IMG/VR virus record: IMGVR_UViG_3300036851_000313
Location: 1 to 61,539 of that record
Length of the DNA: 61,539 nucleotides
DNA from: a virus
Direction: 5' to 3' (one strand)
This document shows, one piece after another, positions 1-8,367 of this stretch. The notes under the pieces were generated by a model. The model ran no database searches. It was not told where the DNA came from and saw only the letters and a program-made list of their open reading frames with translations. Within the stretch, counting starts at the first letter, position 1; the number at the start of each line of letters is the position of its first letter. A program made the translations under genes and the position numbers.

Positions 1-127
1 CCGCGCCCTCGTCCAGCCCGAGAGGGCCGACGAGCCTGCTGCGCCCGTTGATCTGAGTAAGCCGCCGCCTGGTCCACCACAACCACCGTGGCCGCCCGAA
101 TGGAGGCCGAACGCATGAGGGACCGGG
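1..127. repeat. Terminal direct repeat (circularisation overlap), copy 1
   Basis: These 127 bases are identical to 61413..61539. A perfect repeat of exactly 127 nt matches the largest k-mer commonly used by de Bruijn assemblers, so it is most likely the overlap left when a circular graph path is written out linearly. The unique circle is then 61,412 bp. A real short terminal redundancy is the alternative but would be a coincidence in length. Confidence 0.93.
2..118 (+). CDS. 3' fragment of the coiled-coil protein gene (duplicate of the 60655..61530 end)
   Basis: Reading from base 2 gives the last 38 residues of the gene at 60655..61530, ending in a proline-rich tail and TGA at 116-118. It is present only because the linear contig repeats its first 127 bases, so it is not a second gene copy. 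Confidence 0.9.
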   Translation, partial: RALVQPERADEPAAPVDLSKPPPGPPQPPWPPEWRPNA

Positions 128-159
128 CCGACGAGACACCCCGAGCCCGCAGGAGGTGA
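115..159 (+). CDS. 14-residue coupling mini-ORF
   Basis: An ATG overlapping the preceding TGA (ATGA) opens a 14-codon, arginine-rich ORF that stops 6 nt before the next gene's GTG and contains that gene's AGGAGG-type ribosome site. It probably carries ribosomes across the gap rather than making a functional protein. It spans the circular junction. Coding status is uncertain. Confidence 0.35.
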   Translation: MRDRADETPRARRR

Positions 160-165
160 GCGGCC

Positions 166-408
166 GTGAGCGACATCAAACCCGGCGACCGGGTACGCAT
201 CCGAGACGCATACGGCCACTGGCGTGACGCCACGGCGCTCAGCGGCGAAGAAGACACCCACGACATCGACCCGAAGACCGGGAACCCGCGCAAGATCCAC
301 GACTTCCCCGTCGTCTGGGTACGCACCCGGCCCGGCGGCGACCCCGTGCCCTGGCCCGCCGAAGACGTGCAGCCCGCCGAACCCGCAGGAGGCGAGCCCG
401 ATGGCTGA
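166..408 (+). CDS. Small SH3-like hypothetical protein
   Basis: 80 aa, GTG start with an AGGAGG site at 151-156. The N-terminus (KPGDRVRIRD) resembles the opening strand of small SH3-like beta barrels, and the C-terminus is acidic and proline-rich. It overlaps the next gene by 8 nt. Function unknown; first gene after the circular junction in the small-protein early operon. Confidence 0.65.
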   Translation: MSDIKPGDRVRIRDAYGHWRDATALSGEEDTHDIDPKTGNPRKIHDFPVVWVRTRPGGDPVPWPAEDVQPAEPAGGEPDG

Positions 409-592
409 CCCGCAGTGCCCGAACGGGCACGGACGCATGCTGCTCCGCGACCCACCCGGCGGGCACACACGAGAGCAACGCTGGTGCGGCATCTGGTACG
501 ACTGCCCGCCCGGCCCGCCCGGCCATAGCTGCGAATCATCGGTACTGATCCCGTCTGCGGAACTACTACTCGCCCACGAGGATCAGCGGTGA
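401..592 (+). CDS. Small cysteine-rich hypothetical protein
   Basis: 63 aa starting at ATG 401 inside the end of the previous gene, preceded by CAGGAGGCGAG. Four cysteines include CPNGH near the N-terminus, suggesting a small zinc-binding fold. It ends in a 4-nt GTGA overlap with the next gene. Function unknown. Confidence 0.6.
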   Translation: MADPQCPNGHGRMLLRDPPGGHTREQRWCGIWYDCPPGPPGHSCESSVLIPSAELLLAHEDQR

Positions 593-891
593 CCACGCCC
601 GACGACCAGGCGGCCAGTGCGGTCGTGGATGCGCTCAACGCGTGCGAGACCTACCTGAACTGCGCACAGGACGGCACACCCTGCCAACTGTGCACCGAAG
701 ACGCCGCCCACGTAATCCTCACCGCCCTCCGCAAGCTCGGATGGGCGCCCGCCCACGACACAGCCGAACGGATAGCCCGGGCCATCGAAACCGCGGCCGG
801 ACCCGGCGCCGGGTTGGACAGCTTCGGCACCGGCATGCTCCGCGCCGCCCGCATCGCCCGCGAACACGGCCAGCCCCGGGGCCGCCCGTGA
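589..891 (+). CDS. Helical hypothetical protein with Cys cluster
   Basis: 100 aa, GTG start in a GTGA overlap. The sequence is mostly helical, with four cysteines spaced CETYLNC...CQLC near residues 19-36. No family recognised. It belongs to the operon running toward the primase. Confidence 0.6.
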   Translation: MTTPDDQAASAVVDALNACETYLNCAQDGTPCQLCTEDAAHVILTALRKLGWAPAHDTAERIARAIETAAGPGAGLDSFGTGMLRAARIAREHGQPRGRP

Positions 892-926
892 ACCGCGGAC
901 AGCACTGGCAGGCCGCCACCGACTGA
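888..926 (+). CDS. 12-residue mini-ORF
   Basis: GTG in a GTGA overlap opens 12 codons and stops at 924-926, just before the GGAGGAG site of the next gene. It is likely a translational relay, with low certainty that a stable product exists. Confidence 0.25.
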   Translation: MNRGQHWQAATD

Positions 927-947
927 CCTACCCGGAGGAGAACAGAC

Positions 948-1046
948 GTGGGATCATGGAGGGGCAACGGCGAGACCGCCCGGAGTTGGCACCTCCAGGC
1001 GGCCTCTGAGCCACTCCTCCACACGGCGAAGGAGGGCCTGACGTGA
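948..1046 (+). CDS. Small hypothetical protein
   Basis: 32 aa from GTG 948 with a strong GGAGGAG site at 933-939. It is rich in Trp, His and Ser and ends in a GTGA overlap with the nuclease gene. The strong ribosome site argues for expression. Function unknown. Confidence 0.5.
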   Translation: MGSWRGNGETARSWHLQAASEPLLHTAKEGLT

Positions 1047-1606
1047 GTTTGACACGTCCGCCCCATCACGGCGATTCCACCCCCGCAACCGGCGGCGGCG
1101 TCAGCGCCGTCCCGGTCACCTACCGCGACGTCCGGTTCCGATCCACCCTCGAAGCCGACTGGGCCGCCACCCTCGACACCCTCGGCATCACCACCTGGTC
1201 CTACGAACCCGAGGCCGTCCGGCTCCCCAGCGGCGAGCACTACCGCCCCGACTTCTGGCTACCCAAGCGCAACACCTGGCTCGAGGTGAAAGGCCCCCAC
1301 AACCTCGGCCTGCAGAAGACGATCGAGCTGTACCACCAGCTACGGATCGACCCGTGGGACCACCGCGACCCGTTCGTCGTCATCCTCCGCGCCCCCGAAC
1401 GCGGCAACGCCACCTACGAGGGCATCACCGACACCGCGGAGATCGTCTTCCGCCACTGCCACGGCTGCGGGCACTTCTCGTTCATCGACCTCGACACCGC
1501 CTGGGTGTGCCGGGTCTGCGGCCAGTGGGCCAAAGCCCACGTCTCACCCGACGCCACCGACCACGAAAGCGGCACCCTGCCGTTCACCCGAGCGGGGCGC
1601 CTATGA
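1043..1606 (+). CDS. PD-(D/E)XK-type nuclease with C-terminal zinc ribbon
   Basis: 187 aa. The core has an early acidic residue in a STLEADWA motif, then YRPDFWLP and WLEVKG, the spacing typical of the TnsA/restriction-like PD-(D/E)XK fold (catalytic D, E and K visible). A C-terminal knuckle pair CHGCG...CRVCG (about residues 147-168) should bind zinc and DNA. The GTG start follows GGAGGG by 6 nt. It overlaps the primase by 4 nt, suggesting a role in replication intermediates or in nicking DNA. Exact substrate is unknown. Confidence 0.72.
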   Translation: MSLTRPPHHGDSTPATGGGVSAVPVTYRDVRFRSTLEADWAATLDTLGITTWSYEPEAVRLPSGEHYRPDFWLPKRNTWLEVKGPHNLGLQKTIELYHQLRIDPWDHRDPFVVILRAPERGNATYEGITDTAEIVFRHCHGCGHFSFIDLDTAWVCRVCGQWAKAHVSPDATDHESGTLPFTRAGRL

Positions 1607-4362
1607 CCACAACGGCGCAGCCCGCCTACGACCTCCTCCACACCGCCCTCGCCTGGCACGCGATAGGCGTCTGCATCGTCCCGGCCGCTGGTGACACCCC
1701 CGGTGCCAGCGACTCGAAACAGCCATGGCCGGACAGCCCCGTGTGGACGCCGTACAAAGCCGCCCGCCCCACCGAGGACCAACTCCACCGATGGTTCGGC
1801 GGCGACCGGTACAGCGGCCTCGGCGCCGTCTGCGGGCAGGTGTCCGGCAACCTTGAACTGCTCGAGTTCGAAGGGCGCGCCATCCAGGAAGGACTGCACA
1901 AGGAGATCGCCGACATCGCCGACGCCTCCGGGCTCGGCGACCTGTGGAAACGCATCACCCGCGGCTACTGCGAACGCAGCCCATCCGGCGGCATCCACCT
2001 GCTGTACCGGGTCGACGGCGAACCCGTGCCCGGCAACGCCCGCCTCGCGGTCCGCCCAGCCACCGACGACGAGCTCACCGACCAGGAACGCGCCGTCCTC
2101 GCCGCCAAACCCGGCAAGATGTTCACCCGCGTCCTCGTCGAGACCCGCGGCGAAGGCGGCTACGTCGTCGTCGCCCCATCCAACGGCGCCACCCACCCCA
2201 GCGGCCGGCCCTGGACACTCCTCGTCGGCGGACCCGGCACCCTGCCCACCATCACCGCCGACGAACACCGCGCCCTGCACGCCCTCTGCGCCATGGTCGA
2301 CCGGCGGCCGACAACACCCGCCCCGGCCGAGCCAGCCCGCAGAGACACCAGCGAGCCCGCCGGCGAACGTCCCGGCGACGACTTCAACGCCCGGGCGTCC
2401 TGGGACGACATCCTCACCCCGCACGGCTGGACCGTCGTCCACGGACACGGCCACTACCGGGTCTGGCGGCGTCCCGGCAAAGACAAGGGCGTCTCCGCCA
2501 CCACCGGGCGGAACGACGGCGACAACCTGTGGGTGTTCTCCACCTCCACCGAATTCGAAGCCGAGAAGCACTACAGCAAGTTCGCCGCCTACACGCTGCT
2601 CGAACACGGCGGCGACTACCGGGCCGCCGCGAAAGCGCTCCAAGGTGACGGCTACGGCGGACAACGGCGACCACAACCCCGGCCGGCATCCCACACCACC
2701 CCGCCATCCACACAGGATCCACAGGCTGAGGACGAAGACGCCGACCCGCCGCCGGCGCACCTCGCCCCGATCCCCACCTACCCCACCGACGCCATCCCCG
2801 GGCCGCTCAGCCACCTCATCCGGTCCGGAACCAGGGCGGGACTCCCGGCCGCCTACATCGCCGCCGGCGGGCTCGCCGCGCTCACCTACGCCGCGCTCGA
2901 CTGCCGCATCACCATCAATGACCGCTGGACCGAACCGGCGACCCTGTGGATCGCCGCGATAGGCGGCGCCGGCACCGCGAAGTCACCGGCCGTCAGATAC
3001 GGATGGCACCCCATCGACGCCCTTGAGACCCAACTCCGCGGATCATGGCAAGAGCAGCTCGAGTCCTGGGCCAGCCTGCCGAAGAAGGAACGCGGCCCCC
3101 AACCGGTCAACCCCGCCCGTCTCGTCTCCGACATCACCACCGAGGCACTGCTGCGCCGTCTCGCCGAAGGCCCCAAGACCGTCGTCGTCGACGAGCTCCG
3201 CGCATGGCTCGGCGGCATCGGCCGCTACGGCCTAGGCGGGGCCAGGCAGAAAGACCTCGGCACCTGGCTCGCCCTCTGGCAAGGCGACACCGCGTCATAC
3301 GACCGCGTCGGCGGCGACGTCTCGATCGTGGTCCCCCGCCCCGTCGTGCCCATCATCGGCACCCTGCAGATCGAGGACCAGCAACTACTGGGTGACGTCC
3401 GCTCCGGGTTCCGTTCCCGCTGGCTACCGCACCTCGGACCCGTCACCCTCGCCGGCGATGGCGACGACAACCACGGCGCATGCGCAGACTACGAGGCGGC
3501 ACTGACCCGGCTCGTCTACAGCAAACCGCGCGGCGAGCTGCGTCTCGCAGAAGGCGACGCCCGCCAAGCGTGGCGGGACGCGCGGGCACGGTGGCGAAGC
3601 GAGGCGCACGGCGCGTCCCCCGGCGTGCGCGCCGCGCTCGCCAAAGCCGACAAGCAGGCGCTGCGGATCGCGCTCGTCATCGCCATCAGCCTCGACGCGG
3701 CAGGTGACATCGTCCCCCTCGACGCCATAAACGCGGCCGTCGCGATAGTCGACTACGCCATGGGCTGCTGGCGTGCCATGCCCGAAGACGAGGCGCTCAC
3801 CCTCGACCGGACGGAGGAGAAGCTCATGCCCGCAGTCGAAGACCTCGCGGCCTGGCTTGAGCGGCGTGAGGACCGGCGGGCCAGCAGGCGGGAGATCCTC
3901 CTCGCCAAGCCGGCCGGGTTGCGGACGGCGCATCAGCTGACCGTGCTGATGAACAAGTACGAGGCCGTCTACCCGGGGTCGATACAAGAGGAGCGCACCG
4001 GCGCGCGAGGCCCTGCGGCGATCGTCGTGTACGCCCCCCGACGATCACCCGAAACTGTTGATGTCAATAGTTTGGGTGCCACTCATATCTCTCTCGCGCA
4101 TCAGCGACTGTCGAAAAACAGCAGGTCAGAGACTTACTCCCCAGAGAGAGATCATGAAAAAGAAACTGCTCCCGCGTCAGCAGTTCCAACAGTTCAGCAG
4201 TTAATCGACGGGCAGGAAACACCGCAGGTCACCCCACCACCAGACCCCGCAGACCACCCCCGCCAACAGTTGCAAACAGTTACCGCCGGCGCCTGCGAAT
4301 CCTGCGGCTGGCCCACCGACTCCACCGCCCACGCTGAGAACTGCGAGGTCGACTGGCCATGA
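1603..4362 (+). CDS. Bifunctional Prim-Pol / DUF3987-type primase-helicase
   Basis: 919 aa from ATG 1603 (ATGA overlap); the open frame extends further upstream but those codons lie inside the nuclease gene. The N-terminal third looks like an archaeo-eukaryotic Prim-Pol domain (AWHAIGVCIVPA, then a PSGGIHLLY motif near residue 127 typical of the active-site strand). The C-terminal half resembles DUF3987 helicases: Walker A GGAGTAKS near 454 and Walker B VVVDEL near 527. The last 60 residues are a low-complexity linker plus CESCGWP...CEVDWP knuckle, and local GC dips around 4060-4180. Such proteins initiate and drive phage or AICE replication; no separate DNA polymerase is seen in the window, so the host replisome is probably recruited. 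Confidence 0.82.
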   Translation: MTTTAQPAYDLLHTALAWHAIGVCIVPAAGDTPGASDSKQPWPDSPVWTPYKAARPTEDQLHRWFGGDRYSGLGAVCGQVSGNLELLEFEGRAIQEGLHKEIADIADASGLGDLWKRITRGYCERSPSGGIHLLYRVDGEPVPGNARLAVRPATDDELTDQERAVLAAKPGKMFTRVLVETRGEGGYVVVAPSNGATHPSGRPWTLLVGGPGTLPTITADEHRALHALCAMVDRRPTTPAPAEPARRDTSEPAGERPGDDFNARASWDDILTPHGWTVVHGHGHYRVWRRPGKDKGVSATTGRNDGDNLWVFSTSTEFEAEKHYSKFAAYTLLEHGGDYRAAAKALQGDGYGGQRRPQPRPASHTTPPSTQDPQAEDEDADPPPAHLAPIPTYPTDAIPGPLSHLIRSGTRAGLPAAYIAAGGLAALTYAALDCRITINDRWTEPATLWIAAIGGAGTAKSPAVRYGWHPIDALETQLRGSWQEQLESWASLPKKERGPQPVNPARLVSDITTEALLRRLAEGPKTVVVDELRAWLGGIGRYGLGGARQKDLGTWLALWQGDTASYDRVGGDVSIVVPRPVVPIIGTLQIEDQQLLGDVRSGFRSRWLPHLGPVTLAGDGDDNHGACADYEAALTRLVYSKPRGELRLAEGDARQAWRDARARWRSEAHGASPGVRAALAKADKQALRIALVIAISLDAAGDIVPLDAINAAVAIVDYAMGCWRAMPEDEALTLDRTEEKLMPAVEDLAAWLERREDRRASRREILLAKPAGLRTAHQLTVLMNKYEAVYPGSIQEERTGARGPAAIVVYAPRRSPETVDVNSLGATHISLAHQRLSKNSRSETYSPERDHEKETAPASAVPTVQQLIDGQETPQVTPPPDPADHPRQQLQTVTAGACESCGWPTDSTAHAENCEVDWP

Positions 4363-4970
4363 CCAACGACGCGAACGGTGCTGGCCGTGACCTGTGCGAC
4401 GCCGACGGCAACACCGGCCCCTGCCGCTTGCCGGCCGGCTGGGGCACCGACCACGTCGGCATCGGCCGTTGCAAGCTGCACGGCGGCTCGACCCGCACCC
4501 ATGTGGCCGCGGCGCGCCGCCGGGCGGCCGAGGTGTCCATCGCGGACTACCTCGCGGAGCGCAACCTGCCGGCCGACCAGCCGCCCGGCCTGGTGCTGGC
4601 CGAGCAGCTCGCGCGCTGGGTGGGGCAGGTGACGTATCTGCACGCGATCGTCGCGCACCTGCCGCCCGACGGGCTGAAGCAGGCCGACATGTCGGGGCGG
4701 TTCGAGAAGCCGGCGGTGTGGGTGGAGCTGCTGTGGCGGGCCGAGTCGGAGTTGCGGGCGACGGCGAAGGTGATGGACGACGCCCGGCTGGGGGACCGGA
4801 TGGTGGCGGTCGCGGAGCGGCAGGGCGACCGGCTGGCGGAGGCGCAGCGCTGGATCCTGGCCGAGTTGGGGCTGGATCCGGACGAGGAGGCGGTGCGGGC
4901 GGTGGTGGCGGCTGGTATCCGCCGGTTGTTCGGCGGTCAGGGTGAACTCGAGGCGGGAGGCGCAGCATGA
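4359..4970 (+). CDS. Conserved phage protein with CRLPAGWGT/HGG motif (possible small terminase)
   Basis: 203 aa, ATGA overlap with the primase. The N-terminus carries the C-x3-AGWGT-x3-GIGRCKLHGGS pattern I recall from actinophage proteins near packaging or HNH genes, followed by a long helical region. A DNA-binding small terminase is possible, but the large subunit lies 4.5 kb away. Assigned as conserved hypothetical. Confidence 0.55.
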   Translation: MTNDANGAGRDLCDADGNTGPCRLPAGWGTDHVGIGRCKLHGGSTRTHVAAARRRAAEVSIADYLAERNLPADQPPGLVLAEQLARWVGQVTYLHAIVAHLPPDGLKQADMSGRFEKPAVWVELLWRAESELRATAKVMDDARLGDRMVAVAERQGDRLAEAQRWILAELGLDPDEEAVRAVVAAGIRRLFGGQGELEAGGAA

Positions 4971-5626
4971 ACGGCGGGTCGTGGGTGGAGGGCGAGCACG
5001 AGATGCCGGACGGGTTCGTGCCGCCGTCAGCGTCGCTGTCACCGCTGGTGCATATCCCGGATCCTGACGGGGGTTCCCTCTGCGGGGAGCGTCACGCCTG
5101 GCTGGTGTTGTCCACTCGGCAGGCCGACCTCACCTGCCCGCGCTGCTTGGCGGGTCCGCCGATCCGGGTCATGTCGTCGCCGCCGACTGAGCCGGCGCAG
5201 CCGCCGTCGCTGGACCCGGACGCGGCGGACGAGCGGATCGTCGGCACCGAGTCGGGTGTGTGGATCGGCCCGGATCGGACGCTGAAGCTGCGGCCGGGCG
5301 ACCAGCCGCTGCCGGTCCGCAACGACCGGCGGGACATCCAGTCACAGGTGATCGCCGACATCGAGGCCCGGCGGGAGGTGGGGATCGCCCGGTACGGGAC
5401 CGCGTTGCAACCGCACAACGGGCGGGACGCGCTGCGGGACCTGTACGAGGAGCTGCTGGACGCCGTGATGTACGTGCGGCAGGTCATGGCCGAGCGGTCC
5501 GAGCCGATCCCGAGTGTCGAGCTGGCCGAGGCCCGCCGGGAGGCGCAGCGCCAGGCCGATCTCGCGGCCGAGCTGCAGCGGCAGGTGCGGGCACTGGAGC
5601 GGCAGCTTGAGCGGAGGTCGCCGTGA
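4967..5626 (+). CDS. Hypothetical protein with MazG-like helical segment and coiled-coil tail
   Basis: 219 aa. The N-terminus has two Cys pairs (CGERH...CPRC). Residues about 125-170 read VGIARYGTALQPHNGRDALR then DLYEELLDAVMYVRQVM, a pattern common in phage MazG/NTP-pyrophosphohydrolase-like proteins (EExxD). The last 50 residues form a glutamine/arginine coiled coil. A nucleotide-pool role is possible but unproven. Confidence 0.55.
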   Translation: MNGGSWVEGEHEMPDGFVPPSASLSPLVHIPDPDGGSLCGERHAWLVLSTRQADLTCPRCLAGPPIRVMSSPPTEPAQPPSLDPDAADERIVGTESGVWIGPDRTLKLRPGDQPLPVRNDRRDIQSQVIADIEARREVGIARYGTALQPHNGRDALRDLYEELLDAVMYVRQVMAERSEPIPSVELAEARREAQRQADLAAELQRQVRALERQLERRSP

Positions 5627-5898
5627 TCGGCTGGACGTACCTGGAGCGGGGCCGCCCGGTGACGGTGCTGGTGCGGTGGGGGCCGGGCGGGGGGCCGCGG
5701 AACGTGCTGGTCCGCCGCGCCGACGGCGAGTTGGTGGTGCGGCCGTTCCGTGGTTTGCGCAGGGTGCCGCCGTCCGCGCCCGCTGGGCTGGCCAGGAGTG
5801 CCGAAACTGCCCGGTCTGGTGTCAGGGGCGCGGGAGGGGGGTCGGGGGCCGCAGAGGGGCGCACAGCGGCTCACGATGACGGGGAGGTCGAGTCGTGA
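5623..5898 (+). CDS. Small beta-rich hypothetical protein
   Basis: 91 aa, GTG start in a GTGA overlap. The first 50 residues are strand-rich (VTVLVRWGPGGGPRNVLV), and the rest is Gly/Ala/Ser-rich and disordered. No family recognised. Confidence 0.55.
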   Translation: MIGWTYLERGRPVTVLVRWGPGGGPRNVLVRRADGELVVRPFRGLRRVPPSAPAGLARSAETARSGVRGAGGGSGAAEGRTAAHDDGEVES

Positions 5899-6152
5899 CC
5901 GACCGTTGCGAGTTCACCGACCTGCCGGTCGACCAGTGCGCGCACTGCCTCGGTCTCGCCGCCGAACCGGAGCGGCTGGCCGAGGACCGCGCCGCGTACC
6001 TCGCGTCCGACCGGTGGACCCCGGCCCGGTTCCCCGGCCGGTGCGCCGCGTGCGGGGAGTGGACGATCGAGGAGGGCGACCCGATCCGGCTCGAAGAGGG
6101 GCTCGGCTGGTACGGGGCGTTGTGCTGCGACGACCCGGACGAGACGGGGTGA
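5895..6152 (+). CDS. Zinc-binding hypothetical protein
   Basis: 85 aa, GTGA overlap. Paired CQHC-like (CAHC) and CAACGEW motifs suggest one or two zinc sites; the C-terminal half resembles the small CGxCGxx-EGDPI modules that report Cys-ligand folds in actinophages. Function unknown. Confidence 0.58.
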   Translation: MTDRCEFTDLPVDQCAHCLGLAAEPERLAEDRAAYLASDRWTPARFPGRCAACGEWTIEEGDPIRLEEGLGWYGALCCDDPDETG

Positions 6153-6349
6153 CGGGCGTGATCTGCGCCAGGTGCGGCTACCACCGGGACGAGTGCGTGT
6201 GCCCGGACCCGGACTTCTACGACCCGGAGTGCCCGGGATGCGGCGCCGATGACGGCACGTGCTGGTGCTTCGACGAGTTCGAGGACGACGACTGGCGGCC
6301 AGCGCCGCGGTCGACGGTGACGTTGGACGTGCGCGGAGGTGTGCTGTGA
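6149..6349 (+). CDS. Cys-rich zinc-ribbon hypothetical protein
   Basis: 66 aa with nine cysteines in CARCGYHRDECVC and CPGCGADDGTCWC clusters and a strongly acidic middle. Start GTG 6149 overlaps the previous stop; GTG 6158 is an alternative. Probably a small metal-binding DNA- or protein-interaction module. Confidence 0.58.
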   Translation: MTGVICARCGYHRDECVCPDPDFYDPECPGCGADDGTCWCFDEFEDDDWRPAPRSTVTLDVRGGVL

Positions 6350-6630
6350 GCGTTCACCGGTTCCTCGTCACGACGGCCCGCGCTGAGGCGCGCTTCGACA
6401 TGTGGGAGGCCACGGCCGGCTACGCGAACTGGCTGGAAGGCCGGGTCGCGGGCAAGGGCGGCACCCGGGAGACGTGGCTGGTGACCGTGTTCGACGTGCA
6501 CGCCCTGAACTTCCTCACCGCCGCACGACGGCTCGACACGGTCACGGTCGAGGAGATTCACGGCGCAGGGGACGACGAGCGATACGTGCTGCGCGTCGGC
6601 GAGCCGGGAACCGGGTGGGTCAAACCGTGA
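6346..6630 (+). CDS. Hypothetical early protein
   Basis: 94 aa, GTGA overlap. Mixed alpha/beta, no cysteines and no motif I recognise (notable: MWEATAGYANWLEGR). Part of the small-gene cluster between primase and terminase. Confidence 0.55.
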   Translation: MSVHRFLVTTARAEARFDMWEATAGYANWLEGRVAGKGGTRETWLVTVFDVHALNFLTAARRLDTVTVEEIHGAGDDERYVLRVGEPGTGWVKP

Positions 6631-6860
6631 CCGCCGTGACGTTCGTCGCCCCTGCGCGTGAGCCGTGGTCGGGGGCGCACCTGCTCGACACCGGCCGCGA
6701 CTGCGCGCTGCCCGGTGCCGGTGAGGGGCATCTGTCGGGGTGGACGGTGTGCGGGCGGGAACTCAGCCCGGGCGAGCTGTGGCGGGTCGTCGAGCCGGGG
6801 GACGCGCAGCCGGTGTGCGGCGGGTGCCGGGGCGTCGAGACGCAGGAGGGCATGTGGTGA
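6627..6860 (+). CDS. Hypothetical protein with Cys pairs
   Basis: 77 aa, GTGA overlap. Contains spaced cysteines (CALP, VCGRELS, CGGC), consistent with one zinc site in the C-terminal half. Function unknown. Confidence 0.52.
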   Translation: MTAVTFVAPAREPWSGAHLLDTGRDCALPGAGEGHLSGWTVCGRELSPGELWRVVEPGDAQPVCGGCRGVETQEGMW

Positions 6861-6931
6861 CCGTGGTCTGGCGGCCGCTGCCGCATCGCGACCGTGAGCC
6901 AGCGACGAGACGGAGGCGAGACCAGCCATGA
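6857..6931 (+). CDS. 24-residue basic mini-protein
   Basis: GTG in a GTGA overlap and a 3' end overlapping the next ATG by 4 nt (ATGA). The product is arginine-rich. It is either a relay ORF or a tiny nucleic-acid-binding peptide. Confidence 0.35.
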   Translation: MTVVWRPLPHRDREPATRRRRDQP

Positions 6932-7158
6932 ACGACTGCCGCTGCGCCTGCCGGTCGGCCGTCGAAGGGGAGATCGCCCAACTCGATGCCCAAGCCGCGC
7001 ACATCAAGCTGAGCCCTACCCGTCAACCGGCGGCGCTCCGCGAAGCCCAGGTGCTTGAGGGACTAGCTCGGCGCTTCCGCCGTGCATTGGCCGACGCGGA
7101 CCTTATTGAGGCGGCCACAAGGGAAGGATCTGCTGCGTCCGGGGAGGCCGTGTCGTGA
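6928..7158 (+). CDS. Helical hypothetical protein
   Basis: 76 aa, ATGA overlap. Starts with CRCACRS then continues as predicted alpha-helix rich in Ala/Glu/Arg. No recognised family. Confidence 0.52.
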   Translation: MNDCRCACRSAVEGEIAQLDAQAAHIKLSPTRQPAALREAQVLEGLARRFRRALADADLIEAATREGSAASGEAVS

Positions 7159-7421
7159 CCGCCCGCCTGTTGCCCTTCCCGCTGCAACTCCAGCTGTGGG
7201 GGCACGCCGAGTGGGGGGTGTTCCGGCCGCTGGACCAGTGCTGGGAGGACGGGGCGACCTGGTCGTACGGCGGACACCGGCTGTGGGACGCAACGGCCGA
7301 CGACGTGCAGGCCGAGCTCGTGGTGCGCGACCCGGACGGCGCGGTGCCGGTGCAGTTGTGGCGGGCGCTGCCGTACGTGGCCCTGCCGCACGGGCACGCG
7401 CACCCCGGGGGCAGGCTGTGA
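7155..7421 (+). CDS. Hypothetical early protein
   Basis: 88 aa, GTGA overlap. Trp-rich and strand-rich (LQLWGHAEWGVF, WSYGGHRLWDA). No family recognised. Confidence 0.52.
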   Translation: MTARLLPFPLQLQLWGHAEWGVFRPLDQCWEDGATWSYGGHRLWDATADDVQAELVVRDPDGAVPVQLWRALPYVALPHGHAHPGGRL

Positions 7422-8080
7422 GCGACTGCCCAGGAGTTTGCAACGCCGCGTTCCGGCGGGCGGAGAAGGCCCGCGCCGAGCACGGTGCCGAGCACGACCT
7501 GAAACCGCAGCCGGGCGCGCCGGTGTGGTGCCGTCGCTGCGCCACCATCGTCCGGGTGTGTCTGCACGAGCTGGACGACCTGGCGGCGATCCTCGAGGCC
7601 GAGGCCGCCGGGAAACGCGGGCAGGCCGGCGACAGGGTGTCCGGGTCCGCCGGGTCGCCCAGCCCGGCGCCGAAGGTCGACGACGCCGAGGAGATCGTCG
7701 CCACCCTGGAGGGCTGGGAGTCGGCGTGGCGCGACCGCCACGGCTGGCCTCAGAAGCCGCTCAGAGGCCGTAGCGGCACGAGGAGCATCGGGTGCGTGTC
7801 GTGGCTCGCCCGGCACCTGGACGGCATCCTGGCCGACCCTGACATGGCCCCCGACTTCGGGACGGAGGTGCTCAGGTTGCACCGGATGGCGCAGCGGGCG
7901 TCGTCCACGTCTCCGGACATGGTGCGGAAGCCGCTGCCGTGCCCACGCTGCGACCGACGTTCGCTGATCGCGAAGGGCGGCGCGAAGCACATCGAGTGCG
8001 AGGCGGAGGGCTGCGGCCGGTTGCTCACCTTGGACGAGTACGACGAGATGGTGGCCGCGACGGCGAGGGCGGTGTCGTGA
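7418..8080 (+). CDS. Zinc-ribbon protein with two Cys4-like sites
   Basis: 220 aa, GTG 7418 in GTGA overlap. The N-terminal region has CPGVC...CRRC, then a low-complexity linker, a helical middle (GWESAWRDRHGWP) and a C-terminal ribbon CPRCDRRSL...CEAEGCGRLL. This resembles a common actinophage protein in which a C-terminal ribbon may bind DNA. Function unknown. Confidence 0.6.
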   Translation: MSDCPGVCNAAFRRAEKARAEHGAEHDLKPQPGAPVWCRRCATIVRVCLHELDDLAAILEAEAAGKRGQAGDRVSGSAGSPSPAPKVDDAEEIVATLEGWESAWRDRHGWPQKPLRGRSGTRSIGCVSWLARHLDGILADPDMAPDFGTEVLRLHRMAQRASSTSPDMVRKPLPCPRCDRRSLIAKGGAKHIECEAEGCGRLLTLDEYDEMVAATARAVS

Positions 8081-8367
8081 ACGCGCCGCCGTACCGCGAT
8101 GGGCGAATCCACGTCATGGCGGACCGTTGCTCGACATGCGTGTTTCGACCGGGGAACCTCATGCATCTTCGGCCGGGCCGTCTCAAGGATCTCGTAGAGA
8201 CCAACCGTGCTCGCGACGTTGCGTTCGCCTGTCACCAGACGCTGTACGGGGGCGACATCGGCCAGGCGATCTGCCGCGGGTACTTCGATGCCTACGGGGA
8301 TGAGATCACTCCGCTTCGACTCGCCCGCGCATGGGACATGATCGTGTTTGATGCGGAGGTCGAGTGA
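8077..8367 (+). CDS. Conserved Cys-containing hypothetical protein
   Basis: 96 aa, GTGA overlap. The CSTCVFRPGNLMHL start and ACHQT, AICRGY motifs match a recurrent actinobacterial phage/AICE protein with three or four conserved cysteines, possibly metal- or cluster-binding. Local GC is lower than its neighbours. Confidence 0.6.
   Translation: MNAPPYRDGRIHVMADRCSTCVFRPGNLMHLRPGRLKDLVETNRARDVAFACHQTLYGGDIGQAICRGYFDAYGDEITPLRLARAWDMIVFDAEVE

Noticed and set aside
1414-2814. Long minus-strand open frame opposite the primase
   Set aside because: High-GC codon bias opens antisense frames; composition is Gly/Val/Ala biased and the plus frame has clear Prim-Pol motifs.
4359-4970. Firm small terminase assignment
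   Set aside because: The motif recurs in phages but the gene is in the early arm, far from the large subunit; kept as conserved hypothetical.
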